38,370 nt of DNA from Porticoccaceae bacterium (lineage in GTDB: Bacteria; Pseudomonadota; Gammaproteobacteria; Pseudomonadales; Porticoccaceae). The notes under the pieces are model-generated. The model saw only the letters and a list, made by a program, of their open reading frames with translations. It did no database searches and was not told the origin of the DNA. This document shows, one piece after another, positions 16,985 through 26,150 of this stretch. The DNA lies in NCBI GenBank assembly GCA_023228865.1, contig JALOAH010000044.1, forward strand, positions 1 to 38,370, in the 5' to 3' direction. Made by a program: the position numbers and the translations under genes. Every line of letters starts with the position of its first letter. The stretch's first letter is position 1.

Positions 16985-19900
16985 CGTATTCGATTTTCGC
17001 AATCAGCTTGTTGATGAATACAGTGCTTTCTCGCGCAGCTTTACCCGCATTGCAGCCCTGGACATTCTCCGCGAGGTCGAGCGTCAATACGATGCCGGTC
17101 GCTACTGGCCAGAGCCTCTGATCCAGATCAACCCCAACTACCAGCGTAAAGGCACAGTGCAGCAGCTGGTGCAGCAGGGGCTGTTGCACAAGACTTGCGC
17201 GGATATTTTTCAAACCGGCAAAGCGGAGCATAATCCGCAAGATCTGCACCTTTACGCGCACCAGATGGAAGCGCTTGCCAAGGGCCAAGATGGCCAAAGC
17301 TATGTGGTCACAACAGGCACCGGCTCAGGAAAATCCCTGTCATTTTTTATCCCGGTGATTGACCGCATCCTCAAAGCCAAGGCAGCTGATGTCACGCCAC
17401 GCACCCGTGCCATTGTCATTTATCCGATGAACGCATTGGCAAACAGCCAGCTCGAAGAGCTGGACAAGTTTCTGCACGGCTATCCGGAAGGGCAAAAGCC
17501 TTTTACCGTAGCGCGCTATACCGGGCAGGAAGGCAACGCTGAGCGTGAAGCGATCGCCAGTAACCCGCCCGATATTTTGCTGACTAACTTCATGATGCTG
17601 GAGTTGATTCTAACCCGTTACGAGGAAACGGACAGGCGTGTGGTCGAACACTGTCATGGGCTTGAATTTCTGATCCTTGACGAATTGCACACCTATCGCG
17701 GTCGCCAGGGCGCGGACGTAGCCCTATTGGTGCGCCGTTTGCGAGAGCGCTTGCAGGCCGATCAACTGGTGTGCATAGGCACCTCGGCGACCATGTCCAG
17801 TGCCGGCACGCTGGCCGACCGCAACAAAACTGTCGCCGCGGTAGCCAGCAAATTATTCGGCACAGCTATTTCTGAGTACGATGTGATTGGTGAAACCTTG
17901 GAACGGGTCACCGACCCAAGCATGGATGTGGCAGCCATTCGAGGCAAATTGAAAGCCCTACTCAATCAGCAGCAGTTCAGCTGGCCGAATTTTTCTGCTT
18001 TCCAGCAAGACCCGCTTGCTATATGGGTGGAACTCAACCTTGGTATCGAGTTGTCCCAGCATGAAGCACCTCGCCGAGCAAAGCCCATCACACTAAAAGA
18101 AGCAAGCCAACGCCTGGCGGCAGATGCGGATTGCAGCGAGCAACTGGCACGAGAAGGCTTGCAGCGTTTTTTGGTGGCCGCCCACGACATCAAAACAGAG
18201 CAGGGGCGGCCGCCGTTCGCCTTCAAGCTGCACCAGTTCATCAGCGGCCCCGGCAAGGTTCATGCAACGTTGGAAGCGCCACAACAACGCCAGATAACGC
18301 TGGACGCGCAACGCTTTGCGCCGGGACGTCAGGCCGAATCGGTACTGCTCTATCCGGTGCATTTTTGTCGCGATTGTGGCCAGGAATACCATCCCGTCTG
18401 GCGTTCCGAGCAGGGCAGGGTGCAATACAGCCCCCGTGAAATTGATGACATCACGGCGGATGACAATGAGGATGTGCGCTTTGGTTTCTTGTGCCCCGCC
18501 AACCCGCAACAGGCCTATAAGGGGCAGCTTGAAGATCTGCCTGAAAGCTGGCTGGATCTCACCAGAGCAGAGCCCAAAATCAAAGGCACTTACAAAAAGT
18601 CTGTACCCCTGGGCACCCGAGTCGACCCGCAAGGACTGGAGGGCCGAGGTGAGCAGTTCTGGTATATCCCCGGCAAGTTTCGGTTCTGCCTGAATTGCGC
18701 CGTGCTGCACGAGGCTCACGGCAAGGATATGAATCGGCTGGCCAGTTTGTCCGGCGAGGGTCGTTCATCGGCTACGACCGTGCTCACGCTCAGTGCCTTG
18801 CGCCAGTTGTTTGCCCAACAGGAGCTACCTGCCGGGCTACCAGATCCGCGCAAGCTGCTTGGCTTTTCCGATAACCGTCAGGATGCCGCTCTGCAGGCAG
18901 GACATTTCAATGACTTTGTGTTTCTGCTCACTCTGCGTTCCGGGTTGATTGGTGCCCTGCAAAAAAATCAGGGACTGCTCACCGAGGAGCACCTAGCCGA
19001 TGCCGTATTCAAGGCGCTGGGTTTTGACGCCGTGGATGCAGCCACTCTGACCGAATACCTGCGAACACCAAAGCTCATGGGGCTGGCACGGCAGGAAGCC
19101 CAACGAACCCTGCGTTTTATCATTGGCTATCGCCTGTTGCGCGATCTCCGCCGCGGCTGGCGCTTCAATAACCCGAACCTGGATCAGCTCAATCTGCTGG
19201 CCATCCGTTACCGTGGGCTGGAGGAATTTTGCGCTGAGGAATCACTGTTTGAAAGCAGCGGTTCCGTATTGCGTAAACTAAACCCACATAACCGTGCCGC
19301 GCTATATCAAATCCTATTCGATGAAATGCGCCGGGGTCTATGCCTGGAAAGCCGCTATCTGGACGCGGTGGAGCAGGACAAGGCACGCACCAGTGCGTTC
19401 AGTTATCTGCACGAACGCTGGGCCTTTGCCGCTGATGAAAAGCTGGAAACGGCCCGCTATCTGATCCTCGAAAAACGCCCGGAATACAAGGGCAAGCCGC
19501 GCACGGATCTGCTCAGCGGAGGCCCACGCTCCCGCTTGCTCAAGCAGATCAAAATGGCCGAGGTATGGAAGCAAACCGCCTTTGCAGGGCAAACCCATGA
19601 GTGGAAGGAAGCCGAGTGGGCTGAATTGATTCAAGCCATGTTGCAAGCGGGATTGCACAACTATGTGCACAAACAAGCCATTGACGGAAAAATAGTGGGC
19701 TGGCGTCTGAATGCCGCAGCGCTGGAGTGGTGCTTGATCGGCAAGAATAGCGGCGAAAGCCGCATCAATGCCTTCTTCCGGCAACTCTATCTCAACGTGG
19801 CCGGGCTGCTGCAGCAGCCGGGCCACCCGCTGTTTGATTTTGAAGCGCAGGAACACACTGCCCAGGTTGAAGCGTCACGCAGACAACTGCTGGAGCAACG

Positions 19901-22271
19901 CTTTCGCTATACCGAGAAAGATCGTCAAGACTGGGCCGACAACCCTGCTCACGAGGCTCCGCTTGAGCGTCTGCCGGTGATGTTCTGTTCACCCACCATG
20001 GAGTTGGGTGTGGACATTTCCGCACTCAATACGGTATATCTGCGCAATGTACCGCCCACTCCGGCCAACTATGCCCAGCGCAGTGGTCGTGCCGGGCGTT
20101 CTGGTCAACAAGCCCTGGTCATCACCTACTGCGCAGCCCTCAGTCCCCACGACCAATGGTTTTTCCGTCATGCCAGCGATATGGTTCACGGCGTGGTCAA
20201 GCCCCCCACGCTGGATTTGGCCAATCGCGATCTGCTGGAAAGCCATTTGCGCGCAGTCTGGCTGGCCAGTGCCCGGGTTGGGCTGGATACCAGCATCGCA
20301 CCACTGCTGGAGCTGGAGGCGCCGGGCAAACCCGTCAAGGCCGAATTGCACCAGCAACTGGCAGACCCCGCCGTTCTCCACCGTGCGCGGCAAAGTGCCG
20401 CAGCTGTGGTTGCCCAATTGCAGGCCGATCTGCAAGGCAACAGCTGGTTCTCCGATGATTATGTCAACAAGGTGATCGACGAATCACCACAGGCATTTTC
20501 CGGAGCGCTTGAGCGCTGGCGCGTACTGTTTGATTCCACCCGCAAACAGATGGAGATGGCCGACCACATCGTTAAAAGCCATACGGCCTCCCATTCTGAA
20601 CGCAACAATGCCAGCCGTCGCTATGGTGATGCGGCACGGCAGTTCGCCGTGTTGTTAAAAACCGGCAATACCCAGGGTTCCGATTTCTACACCTACCGCT
20701 ATCTAGCCAGCCAGGGTTTCCTGCCTGGCTACAACTTCCCTCGCTTGCCATTGATGGCCTGGATTCCCGCACGGGGTGGCAACGGCACCAATGGTAAGGA
20801 TGACGAAGGCAGCATGGTCAGTCGACCGCGCTTTCTAGCCCTGTCGGAGTTCGGCCCGCGCAGCCTGATTTACCATCAGGGCCGCATGTACCGGGTTGTG
20901 CGTGCCAAGCTCAACGTTGGCTCCGCCGATCATGTCTCTGGCAGCAGCCAGCTCAGCACCATCGCCTCACGCATTTGCAGTCAGTGTGGCTATGGTCATC
21001 TGGGTGAACCGGGTGAGGGGGAGCCGTTGGTGGATCGCTGTGAAAACTGCGATGCACTGCTTACCGATCACGACTGGGTGCGCGAGCTTTACCGCATCGA
21101 AACCGTGGAGACAGTGCCCGTCGAGCGCATCTCCATCAACGACGAAGATCGCCAGCGGCAAGGGTTTGAACTGCAAACCACCTTCCGTTTTCTACCAGGG
21201 CCGGATGGACAGATACAAAAAAGCCAAGCGGAAGTATGCCAGGGCGAAGACGTCATCGCCGGACTGGTGTACACGCCTGCCGCCCGGTTGTGGCGTATCA
21301 ACCGGGGTTGGCGTCGCCGCAAGGACAAGAACCAGCTGGGCTTTTACATCAACCCCATCACCGGCACCTGGAGCAAAAAGGACGACCCCAATGCTGAAGA
21401 AGGCAGCGACGCTGTTGATGAACCTTTGCTTGACAAGGTGCCCAACCAGCGCATAGTGCCCTTTGTTGAAGATCACCGGAATTTGCTGATCCTCACTCCG
21501 GTGAAAACCTTGCCGCTTGAAACCATGGCTACCTTGCAGGCTGCCATCAAGCGCGGCATTGAAATGACCTTTCAGATCGAAGAATCGGAACTGGTGGCCG
21601 AACCCCTCCCCACCAGTGATGAGCGCAAGGCCGTGATGTTCTACGAATCTGCAGAAGGCGGAGCCGGTGTGCTTACCCGGTTAACCACCGAGCCTGATAG
21701 CCTGGCGCAGGTGGCCAGTGCCGCACTTGAGCTGATGCACTTCAGCAAGCCGACCGAGCCCTGGTCGATGGCGTCTCTGGACAGCCTTGAGCAAAAATAC
21801 CAAGGCCTATCCATCTGCGAGGCGGGCTGTTACCAGTGTCTGCTCTCCTACTTCAACCAACCTGACCACGACAACATCAATCGCCGCAATCAGGATGCGC
21901 TGAACCTGCTGGTGGCACTGGCCAATGCGCAGGTTTCCATGGCCAGGGTTCCAGACTCGGCGCACACAACAACACCAGCACCGGATTCTGGCAGCAGCCA
22001 GTTATCCGAGTGGCTCAAAGCACTGGATCAAGCCGGCCTGCAGCGCCCTGACGCGACCAATGTTCCCATCAATCAAGGGGCTGCCTCCGCCGCAGGGCAA
22101 TACAAGGCGGCCCGTGCGCTGGTGTTTTTGGAACCCATCACAGCCGAACTGCGCGATACGCTGACCGACAAGGGCTGGCAAGTGCTTGATTTTTCTGCTC
22201 AGGTACGTTGGCCGGAGCTGCTTGCTCGCTATTCCAACGTCTTCGCAGGTTCTGGGGGGAGCACGCTATGA
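16977..22271 (+). CDS. Giant DEAD/DEAH helicase with DUF1998-type C-terminus (DrmA-DrmB-like fusion)
   Basis: A 1764-residue superfamily 2 helicase. Walker A TGTGSGKS is at 113-120, the DEAH-type box DELH at 235-238, the GTSAT motif III at about 268 and motif VI QRSGRAGRSG at about 1034-1043. A long insertion between the two RecA domains holds two zinc-ribbon-like pairs (CRDC near 464, CLNC near 570). The C-terminal 450 residues contain CSQC...CENC (about 1332-1358), ESAEGGAG (about 1555) and CEAGCYQC (about 1614), the cysteine cluster of DUF1998 proteins. In DISARM, DrmA is the helicase and DrmB the DUF1998 protein; here both seem to be one chain. DruE of Druantia is an alternative relative. 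The start is TTG at 16977, with GGGAGAAAG before it, overlapping the WYL gene by 8 bases. Confidence 0.88.
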   Translation: MDNVFDFRNQLVDEYSAFSRSFTRIAALDILREVERQYDAGRYWPEPLIQINPNYQRKGTVQQLVQQGLLHKTCADIFQTGKAEHNPQDLHLYAHQMEALAKGQDGQSYVVTTGTGSGKSLSFFIPVIDRILKAKAADVTPRTRAIVIYPMNALANSQLEELDKFLHGYPEGQKPFTVARYTGQEGNAEREAIASNPPDILLTNFMMLELILTRYEETDRRVVEHCHGLEFLILDELHTYRGRQGADVALLVRRLRERLQADQLVCIGTSATMSSAGTLADRNKTVAAVASKLFGTAISEYDVIGETLERVTDPSMDVAAIRGKLKALLNQQQFSWPNFSAFQQDPLAIWVELNLGIELSQHEAPRRAKPITLKEASQRLAADADCSEQLAREGLQRFLVAAHDIKTEQGRPPFAFKLHQFISGPGKVHATLEAPQQRQITLDAQRFAPGRQAESVLLYPVHFCRDCGQEYHPVWRSEQGRVQYSPREIDDITADDNEDVRFGFLCPANPQQAYKGQLEDLPESWLDLTRAEPKIKGTYKKSVPLGTRVDPQGLEGRGEQFWYIPGKFRFCLNCAVLHEAHGKDMNRLASLSGEGRSSATTVLTLSALRQLFAQQELPAGLPDPRKLLGFSDNRQDAALQAGHFNDFVFLLTLRSGLIGALQKNQGLLTEEHLADAVFKALGFDAVDAATLTEYLRTPKLMGLARQEAQRTLRFIIGYRLLRDLRRGWRFNNPNLDQLNLLAIRYRGLEEFCAEESLFESSGSVLRKLNPHNRAALYQILFDEMRRGLCLESRYLDAVEQDKARTSAFSYLHERWAFAADEKLETARYLILEKRPEYKGKPRTDLLSGGPRSRLLKQIKMAEVWKQTAFAGQTHEWKEAEWAELIQAMLQAGLHNYVHKQAIDGKIVGWRLNAAALEWCLIGKNSGESRINAFFRQLYLNVAGLLQQPGHPLFDFEAQEHTAQVEASRRQLLEQRFRYTEKDRQDWADNPAHEAPLERLPVMFCSPTMELGVDISALNTVYLRNVPPTPANYAQRSGRAGRSGQQALVITYCAALSPHDQWFFRHASDMVHGVVKPPTLDLANRDLLESHLRAVWLASARVGLDTSIAPLLELEAPGKPVKAELHQQLADPAVLHRARQSAAAVVAQLQADLQGNSWFSDDYVNKVIDESPQAFSGALERWRVLFDSTRKQMEMADHIVKSHTASHSERNNASRRYGDAARQFAVLLKTGNTQGSDFYTYRYLASQGFLPGYNFPRLPLMAWIPARGGNGTNGKDDEGSMVSRPRFLALSEFGPRSLIYHQGRMYRVVRAKLNVGSADHVSGSSQLSTIASRICSQCGYGHLGEPGEGEPLVDRCENCDALLTDHDWVRELYRIETVETVPVERISINDEDRQRQGFELQTTFRFLPGPDGQIQKSQAEVCQGEDVIAGLVYTPAARLWRINRGWRRRKDKNQLGFYINPITGTWSKKDDPNAEEGSDAVDEPLLDKVPNQRIVPFVEDHRNLLILTPVKTLPLETMATLQAAIKRGIEMTFQIEESELVAEPLPTSDERKAVMFYESAEGGAGVLTRLTTEPDSLAQVASAALELMHFSKPTEPWSMASLDSLEQKYQGLSICEAGCYQCLLSYFNQPDHDNINRRNQDALNLLVALANAQVSMARVPDSAHTTTPAPDSGSSQLSEWLKALDQAGLQRPDATNVPINQGAASAAGQYKAARALVFLEPITAELRDTLTDKGWQVLDFSAQVRWPELLARYSNVFAGSGGSTL

Positions 22272-22315
22272 ATCCAGTATCCTTGGCTGGTGCAACCTCC
22301 CGGCTTGGCCTGTGC

Positions 22316-22344
22316 TTGAAAAGAACAGGCGGCATTACTATACT
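22316..22344 (+). promoter_or_regulatory. Strong sigma-70-like promoter, TTGAAA-N17-TATACT
   Basis: The hexamers at 22316-22321 and 22339-22344 are near consensus with the ideal 17-base spacer. It lies inside the array, between the helicase and Abi_2 genes. It would start a transcript near 22350, just before the hairpin, and would allow this part to be expressed without the upstream promoter. Confidence 0.7.
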
Positions 22345-22349
22345 TCTAC

Positions 22350-22406
22350 CCAACAACACCCCCCACGCATCCCGTCAGCTCTGCGCACCCCGGGGGGTTT
22401 CTTTTT
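22350..22406 (+). ncRNA. Putative short RNA upstream of the Abi_2 gene (abiF-RNA-like)
   Basis: From the predicted start near 22350 to the T-run ending at 22407 lies a unit of about 55 bases. Its hairpin pairs CCCCCC (22359-22364) with GGGGGG (22392-22397), and an inner CGCA/TGCG stem (22366-22369 with 22382-22385) encloses a 12-base loop. Having its own promoter and terminator, it would be made as a separate small RNA. A conserved structured RNA motif near Abi_2/abiF genes has been described (abiF RNA); I recall this but cannot check the match here. It could instead be a leader attenuator for the Abi_2 gene. Confidence 0.5.
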
Positions 22407-22407
22407 T
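22359..22407 (+). terminator. Rho-independent-type hairpin with T-run
   Basis: The C6/G6 stem is followed at once by TTTCTTTTTT (22398-22407). It would end the short RNA, and perhaps most readthrough from the helicase gene, placing the Abi_2 gene and everything after it under attenuation. Confidence 0.65.
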
Positions 22408-22433
22408 CCGGTCTCCGATACACGGAGGGCCGG

Positions 22434-23342
22434 ATGTCTAAGATCCCCTATACCAAACCGGCCCTTGGCCTGGAACAGCAGATCCTGCAGCTCCGTGCGC
22501 GTGGCATGGTGATTGCCGACGAGCCGCTGGCGAAACACTATCTTGGTTACATCAACTACTACCGCCTGGCGGCATATTGGCTGCCATTTGAGTCGGATCA
22601 TGGCAGTCACCAATTTCATCCCGGCACCACCTTTGAGCAGGTGCTGGATAGGTATGTGTTTGACCGTGAGTTGCGACTGCTGCTGATAGACGCAATCGAG
22701 CGTGTAGAGGTCGCGGTAAGAACGCAATATGCCTATCAGCTAGGCCATGCCCATGGTGCTCACCTATTGCTCAACGCCAATCTGTTTCAGCCAAACCGAG
22801 GCAGATGGAGTTATACCGCCAACCGCCAGCAACTGGAGCAGGATGTCGTCAACAGCAAAGAGCTCTTTATCCAGCACTTGTTGGACAAATACAAAGAACC
22901 CCTGCCACCTGTATGGGCAGCGGTCGAAATCATGACCCTGGGGCAGCTCTCCAAATGGTATGCAAACTTGAAGCTTCGTGCTGATCGCAATCGCGTTGCC
23001 CACCCCTTTGATATGGACGAAACAAACCTTGCTTCGTTTTTGCACCACCTGGCCGTTGTGCGCAATCTCTGTGCGCATCACAGCCGCGTGTGGAACCGGG
23101 AGCTGGCGTTCACCTTCAAATTGCCGAATCATCGGCCTGCCGCCGTACTGGGCAGCCTGAACCCCGCCAGCCCGAAAAAGCTCTACAACACCTTGGCGAT
23201 ATTGGGCTATCTGCTCGACAGGGTCAGCCCCGGGCACCACTGGAAGAGCCGCCTACAGCAATTGATACAGGCCCACCAGATTCCAGCAAACGAAATGGGC
23301 TTTCCCGCGCACTGGCTACAACAGCCCTTCTGGCAAATATAA
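22434..23342 (+). CDS. Abi_2 family (AbiD/AbiF-like) HEPN protein
   Basis: A 302-residue protein of the Abi_2 family, which includes the lactococcal abortive-infection proteins AbiD and AbiF. Typical segments are present: LEQQILQLRARGM, HYLGYINYYRLAAYWLPF, DRELRLLLIDAIERVEVAVRT, and VWAAVEIMTLGQLSKWY. The HEPN RNase motif R-x4-H is seen as RNLCAH at 210-215, so it may cleave RNA when triggered. The ATG at 22434 has GGAGGG four bases upstream. It lies 12 bases before the SNF2 gene. In the array it appears as an inserted cassette with its own promoter and RNA, suggesting an embedded abortive-infection module. Confidence 0.88.
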   Translation: MSKIPYTKPALGLEQQILQLRARGMVIADEPLAKHYLGYINYYRLAAYWLPFESDHGSHQFHPGTTFEQVLDRYVFDRELRLLLIDAIERVEVAVRTQYAYQLGHAHGAHLLLNANLFQPNRGRWSYTANRQQLEQDVVNSKELFIQHLLDKYKEPLPPVWAAVEIMTLGQLSKWYANLKLRADRNRVAHPFDMDETNLASFLHHLAVVRNLCAHHSRVWNRELAFTFKLPNHRPAAVLGSLNPASPKKLYNTLAILGYLLDRVSPGHHWKSRLQQLIQAHQIPANEMGFPAHWLQQPFWQI

Positions 23343-23354
23343 AATGGAACCACA

Positions 23355-26141
23355 ATGACCCAAGCCAACTTCCTCCCCGGCAACCTGGTACGCGCCCGTG
23401 GCCGCGAATGGGTGGTGCAAAGCGACTCGCAACCCGACTGGTTGCGCCTGCGCCCGCTCGGGGGTGCCGACGATGACATCATTGCGCTGATTCCCGCGCT
23501 GGAATTCCAGCCGGTGGAGTCGGCCACCTTTCCCTGGCCCGATCCCACGCGCCCCGGTAACCACGCTGCTGCCCTGTTGCTGCGCGATGCCCTGCGCCTG
23601 AAACTGCGCGCCGGTGGCGGCCCGTTCCGCTCCTTCGGCAATATCGCCGTGGAGCCGCGTGCCTACCAACTGGTGCCCTTGCTGATGGCGCTGCGGCTCT
23701 CCACTGTGCGCCTGTTGATTGCCGATGACGTGGGTATCGGCAAAACCATCGAAGCCGGTCTGATTGTGCGCGAGCTGATGGATCGTGGCGAAATCAGTCG
23801 CCTGGCCGTACTCTGCCCACCGCACCTGGTGGAGCAGTGGCAAAGCGAATTGCAGGAGCGTTTCCACCTGCAAGCCGTGGCATTGACCTCCGCCAGTGCC
23901 AGCCGCATCGAGCGCAACCTGCCGCACGGCGTCAGCCTGTTTGATCATCATCCGGTGGTGGTGGTCAGCCTCGATTACATCAAAAGTGAGCGCCACCGTG
24001 ATTACTTTCTGGCCATCGCGCCCGAATGCATCATTGTTGACGAAGCCCACACCTGCGCCACCGGCAGCCAGGGTAAACAGCTGCGTTATCAATTGCTGCA
24101 ACGCCTGGTTGCAGATAGCGAACGCCACCTGATCATGCTCACCGCCACTCCGCACTCGGGTGACGAAGCCGCGTTCTACAACCTGATATCTCTGCTCAAT
24201 CCGGCCTTTGCCGGGTTGCAGGGGCGCACCTCCGCCAATGATCCGCTCCGGCAGGAACTGGCTCGGCATTTCGTCCAGCGCCGCCGCAAGGACATTGAAG
24301 AATGGCAGGCTGAAACCGACGCCGGTCGCGCCTTTCCCCGGCGCATGAAAACCGAAGTCACCTACCAGCTCAGCGGTGACTGGGGCGCGTTTTTCGATGC
24401 TGTGCAAAGCTACTGCCGCGAACTGGCGGAAACCATCGAGCAAAGCGAAAGCGGTGCCTCGCGCCTTATCTGGTACGCCACTCTGGCATTGCTGCGTTGT
24501 GTGGCCTCGTCACCCGCCGCAGCCGTCAAGGCGCTGACCACCCGCCTGCAAGGCACACTGGACAGTGACGATGGCCTGCACGACGAACGCCTGCACGATG
24601 GCGAAGCCGACGACCTGTCCGGCAGCGATCTGGAACCCCCCGGCCAGTTGCAGGACACCGGCCGCTTGCAAGCCCTGATTGCCGAGGCCCAGCGCCTGTC
24701 CGGCAAACAGGGTGACCCGAAACTGGCTGCCCTGATCCAGCACCTGCAAGGGCTGGTAAAAGACGGTTATCAGCCTGTGGTGTTCTGCCGCTATATCGCC
24801 ACCGCCCACTACGTGGCCGAGCACCTGCGTGCGCACTTTGGCAACAAGATCACCGTGGAGGCCATCACTGGCGACATTACGCCGGACGAACGCCGCGAGC
24901 GCGTCGATGCCATGGCTGACACCGAACAGCGCATTCTGGTGGCCACCGACTGTCTTTCTGAAGGCATCAACCTGCAACATCTTTTTACCGCCGTGGTGCA
25001 CTATGACCTGGCCTGGAACCCCACCCGCCACGAACAGAGGGAAGGCAGGGTAGACCGCTTTGGCCAGCAGGCTGATGAGGTGCGTTGCACCATGCTCTAT
25101 GGCCAGGACAACCCGGTGGACGGCTTTGTACTTAACGTGATTCTGCGCAAGGGCGAGGCCATCCAGAAAGAACTCGGCGTGCTGGTGCCCATGCCGGAAG
25201 ACGAGCAACGCATCAATCAGGCCCTGGTCAAGGCCGCCTTGATGAAACGCAGCGAACGCAAACACTACACCGCTGACCTGTTTGCCGATGCAGAAGTCAT
25301 CCTGCAGCCCCTGCAAGCCCAATGGCGCGACGCTCTGGACAAAGCCAAGGCCAACCGCACCGTGTTTGCCCAACGCCGTATTCGCCCCGACGAAGTGCTC
25401 CCCGAATGGCAAAAGCAGCAGCTTGCCCTGGGCAACGCCGCTGATGTGCAGCGCTTCGTGCACAGTGCCTGTGCCCGGTTAAATGCACCTTTGGAAAAAG
25501 CGCGCAACCACCATTTTCGCTTTCTGCCCCAGCACCTTCCCGAGGCCCTGCGCCAGCGGCTGGCGGACGAAGGTATTGACAAGCCCGTCACGCTGGACTT
25601 CACCGACCTGCACCGCAGCCACCCGCTGGTCACGGTGCTGGCCGAACACCTGCTGGAAGAGGCCCTGCAAGGCGCTGGGCAAAACAACGCACAAGCCATC
25701 GCCGCCCGCTGCGCCGCCACCGTCACTCAGGATGTGGAGGTGGTCACCACTCTGTACCTGCTGCGTCTGCGTCACCAGCTAAGCTATGTACGCCGCCGCC
25801 AGCCGCACCAATTGATGGCCGAAGAAACCGTCACCCTGGCCGTACAGGGGCGCAGCAACCCGCAGTGGCTCAGTGACGACAACGCCGCCGCGCTATTGCA
25901 ATGCCAGCCCAGCGCGAACCTGCCCGCCGCGCAAATGCAGCAACAGGTACAGGCCGCCCTGGATTTTCTGCAGGCCCAGCCCGCGCGCCTGCAGGCACTG
26001 GCACAGCAGCGCGCCGAGACCCTGCTGGATGACCACAAACGGGTGCGCGAAGCCGCCCGCGATGTGGGCCAGTACAGCGTTACCCCCTGTTTGCCGGTGG
26101 ATGTGATCGGCGTGTATGTCCTGCTACCCGATTCCCTGTAA
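23355..26141 (+). CDS. SNF2-family helicase, DrmD-like
   Basis: A 928-residue Swi2/Snf2 ATPase. Walker A is DVGIGKT (125-131), the DEAH box is at 229-232 and motif III is LTATPHSGDE. The C-terminal RecA domain carries ATDCLSEGINLQ, then AWNPTRHEQREGRVDRFGQ (about 555-571), the arginine-finger motif. The C-terminal 300 residues are helical and glutamine/alanine-rich, without a recognisable nuclease. Such stand-alone SNF2 proteins paired with an Eco57I-type methylase are the DrmD/DrmMI pair of class 1 DISARM. The stop is 9 bases before the methylase start, so they are co-translated. Likely a DNA translocase; whether it acts on invading DNA is inference. Confidence 0.9.
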   Translation: MTQANFLPGNLVRARGREWVVQSDSQPDWLRLRPLGGADDDIIALIPALEFQPVESATFPWPDPTRPGNHAAALLLRDALRLKLRAGGGPFRSFGNIAVEPRAYQLVPLLMALRLSTVRLLIADDVGIGKTIEAGLIVRELMDRGEISRLAVLCPPHLVEQWQSELQERFHLQAVALTSASASRIERNLPHGVSLFDHHPVVVVSLDYIKSERHRDYFLAIAPECIIVDEAHTCATGSQGKQLRYQLLQRLVADSERHLIMLTATPHSGDEAAFYNLISLLNPAFAGLQGRTSANDPLRQELARHFVQRRRKDIEEWQAETDAGRAFPRRMKTEVTYQLSGDWGAFFDAVQSYCRELAETIEQSESGASRLIWYATLALLRCVASSPAAAVKALTTRLQGTLDSDDGLHDERLHDGEADDLSGSDLEPPGQLQDTGRLQALIAEAQRLSGKQGDPKLAALIQHLQGLVKDGYQPVVFCRYIATAHYVAEHLRAHFGNKITVEAITGDITPDERRERVDAMADTEQRILVATDCLSEGINLQHLFTAVVHYDLAWNPTRHEQREGRVDRFGQQADEVRCTMLYGQDNPVDGFVLNVILRKGEAIQKELGVLVPMPEDEQRINQALVKAALMKRSERKHYTADLFADAEVILQPLQAQWRDALDKAKANRTVFAQRRIRPDEVLPEWQKQQLALGNAADVQRFVHSACARLNAPLEKARNHHFRFLPQHLPEALRQRLADEGIDKPVTLDFTDLHRSHPLVTVLAEHLLEEALQGAGQNNAQAIAARCAATVTQDVEVVTTLYLLRLRHQLSYVRRRQPHQLMAEETVTLAVQGRSNPQWLSDDNAAALLQCQPSANLPAAQMQQQVQAALDFLQAQPARLQALAQQRAETLLDDHKRVREAARDVGQYSVTPCLPVDVIGVYVLLPDSL

Positions 26142-26150
26142 GGCGGCCCA

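Noticed and set aside
16977..22271. Druantia (DruE) as the sole assignment
   Set aside because: The helicase alone could fit, but DruH or DruA-D/M/F/G-like partners are missing while the DrmD, DrmMI and PLD partners are present.
23316..24443. 375-aa open frame opposite the SNF2 gene
   Set aside because: Same reason: shadow of the sense gene with no recognisable motif.
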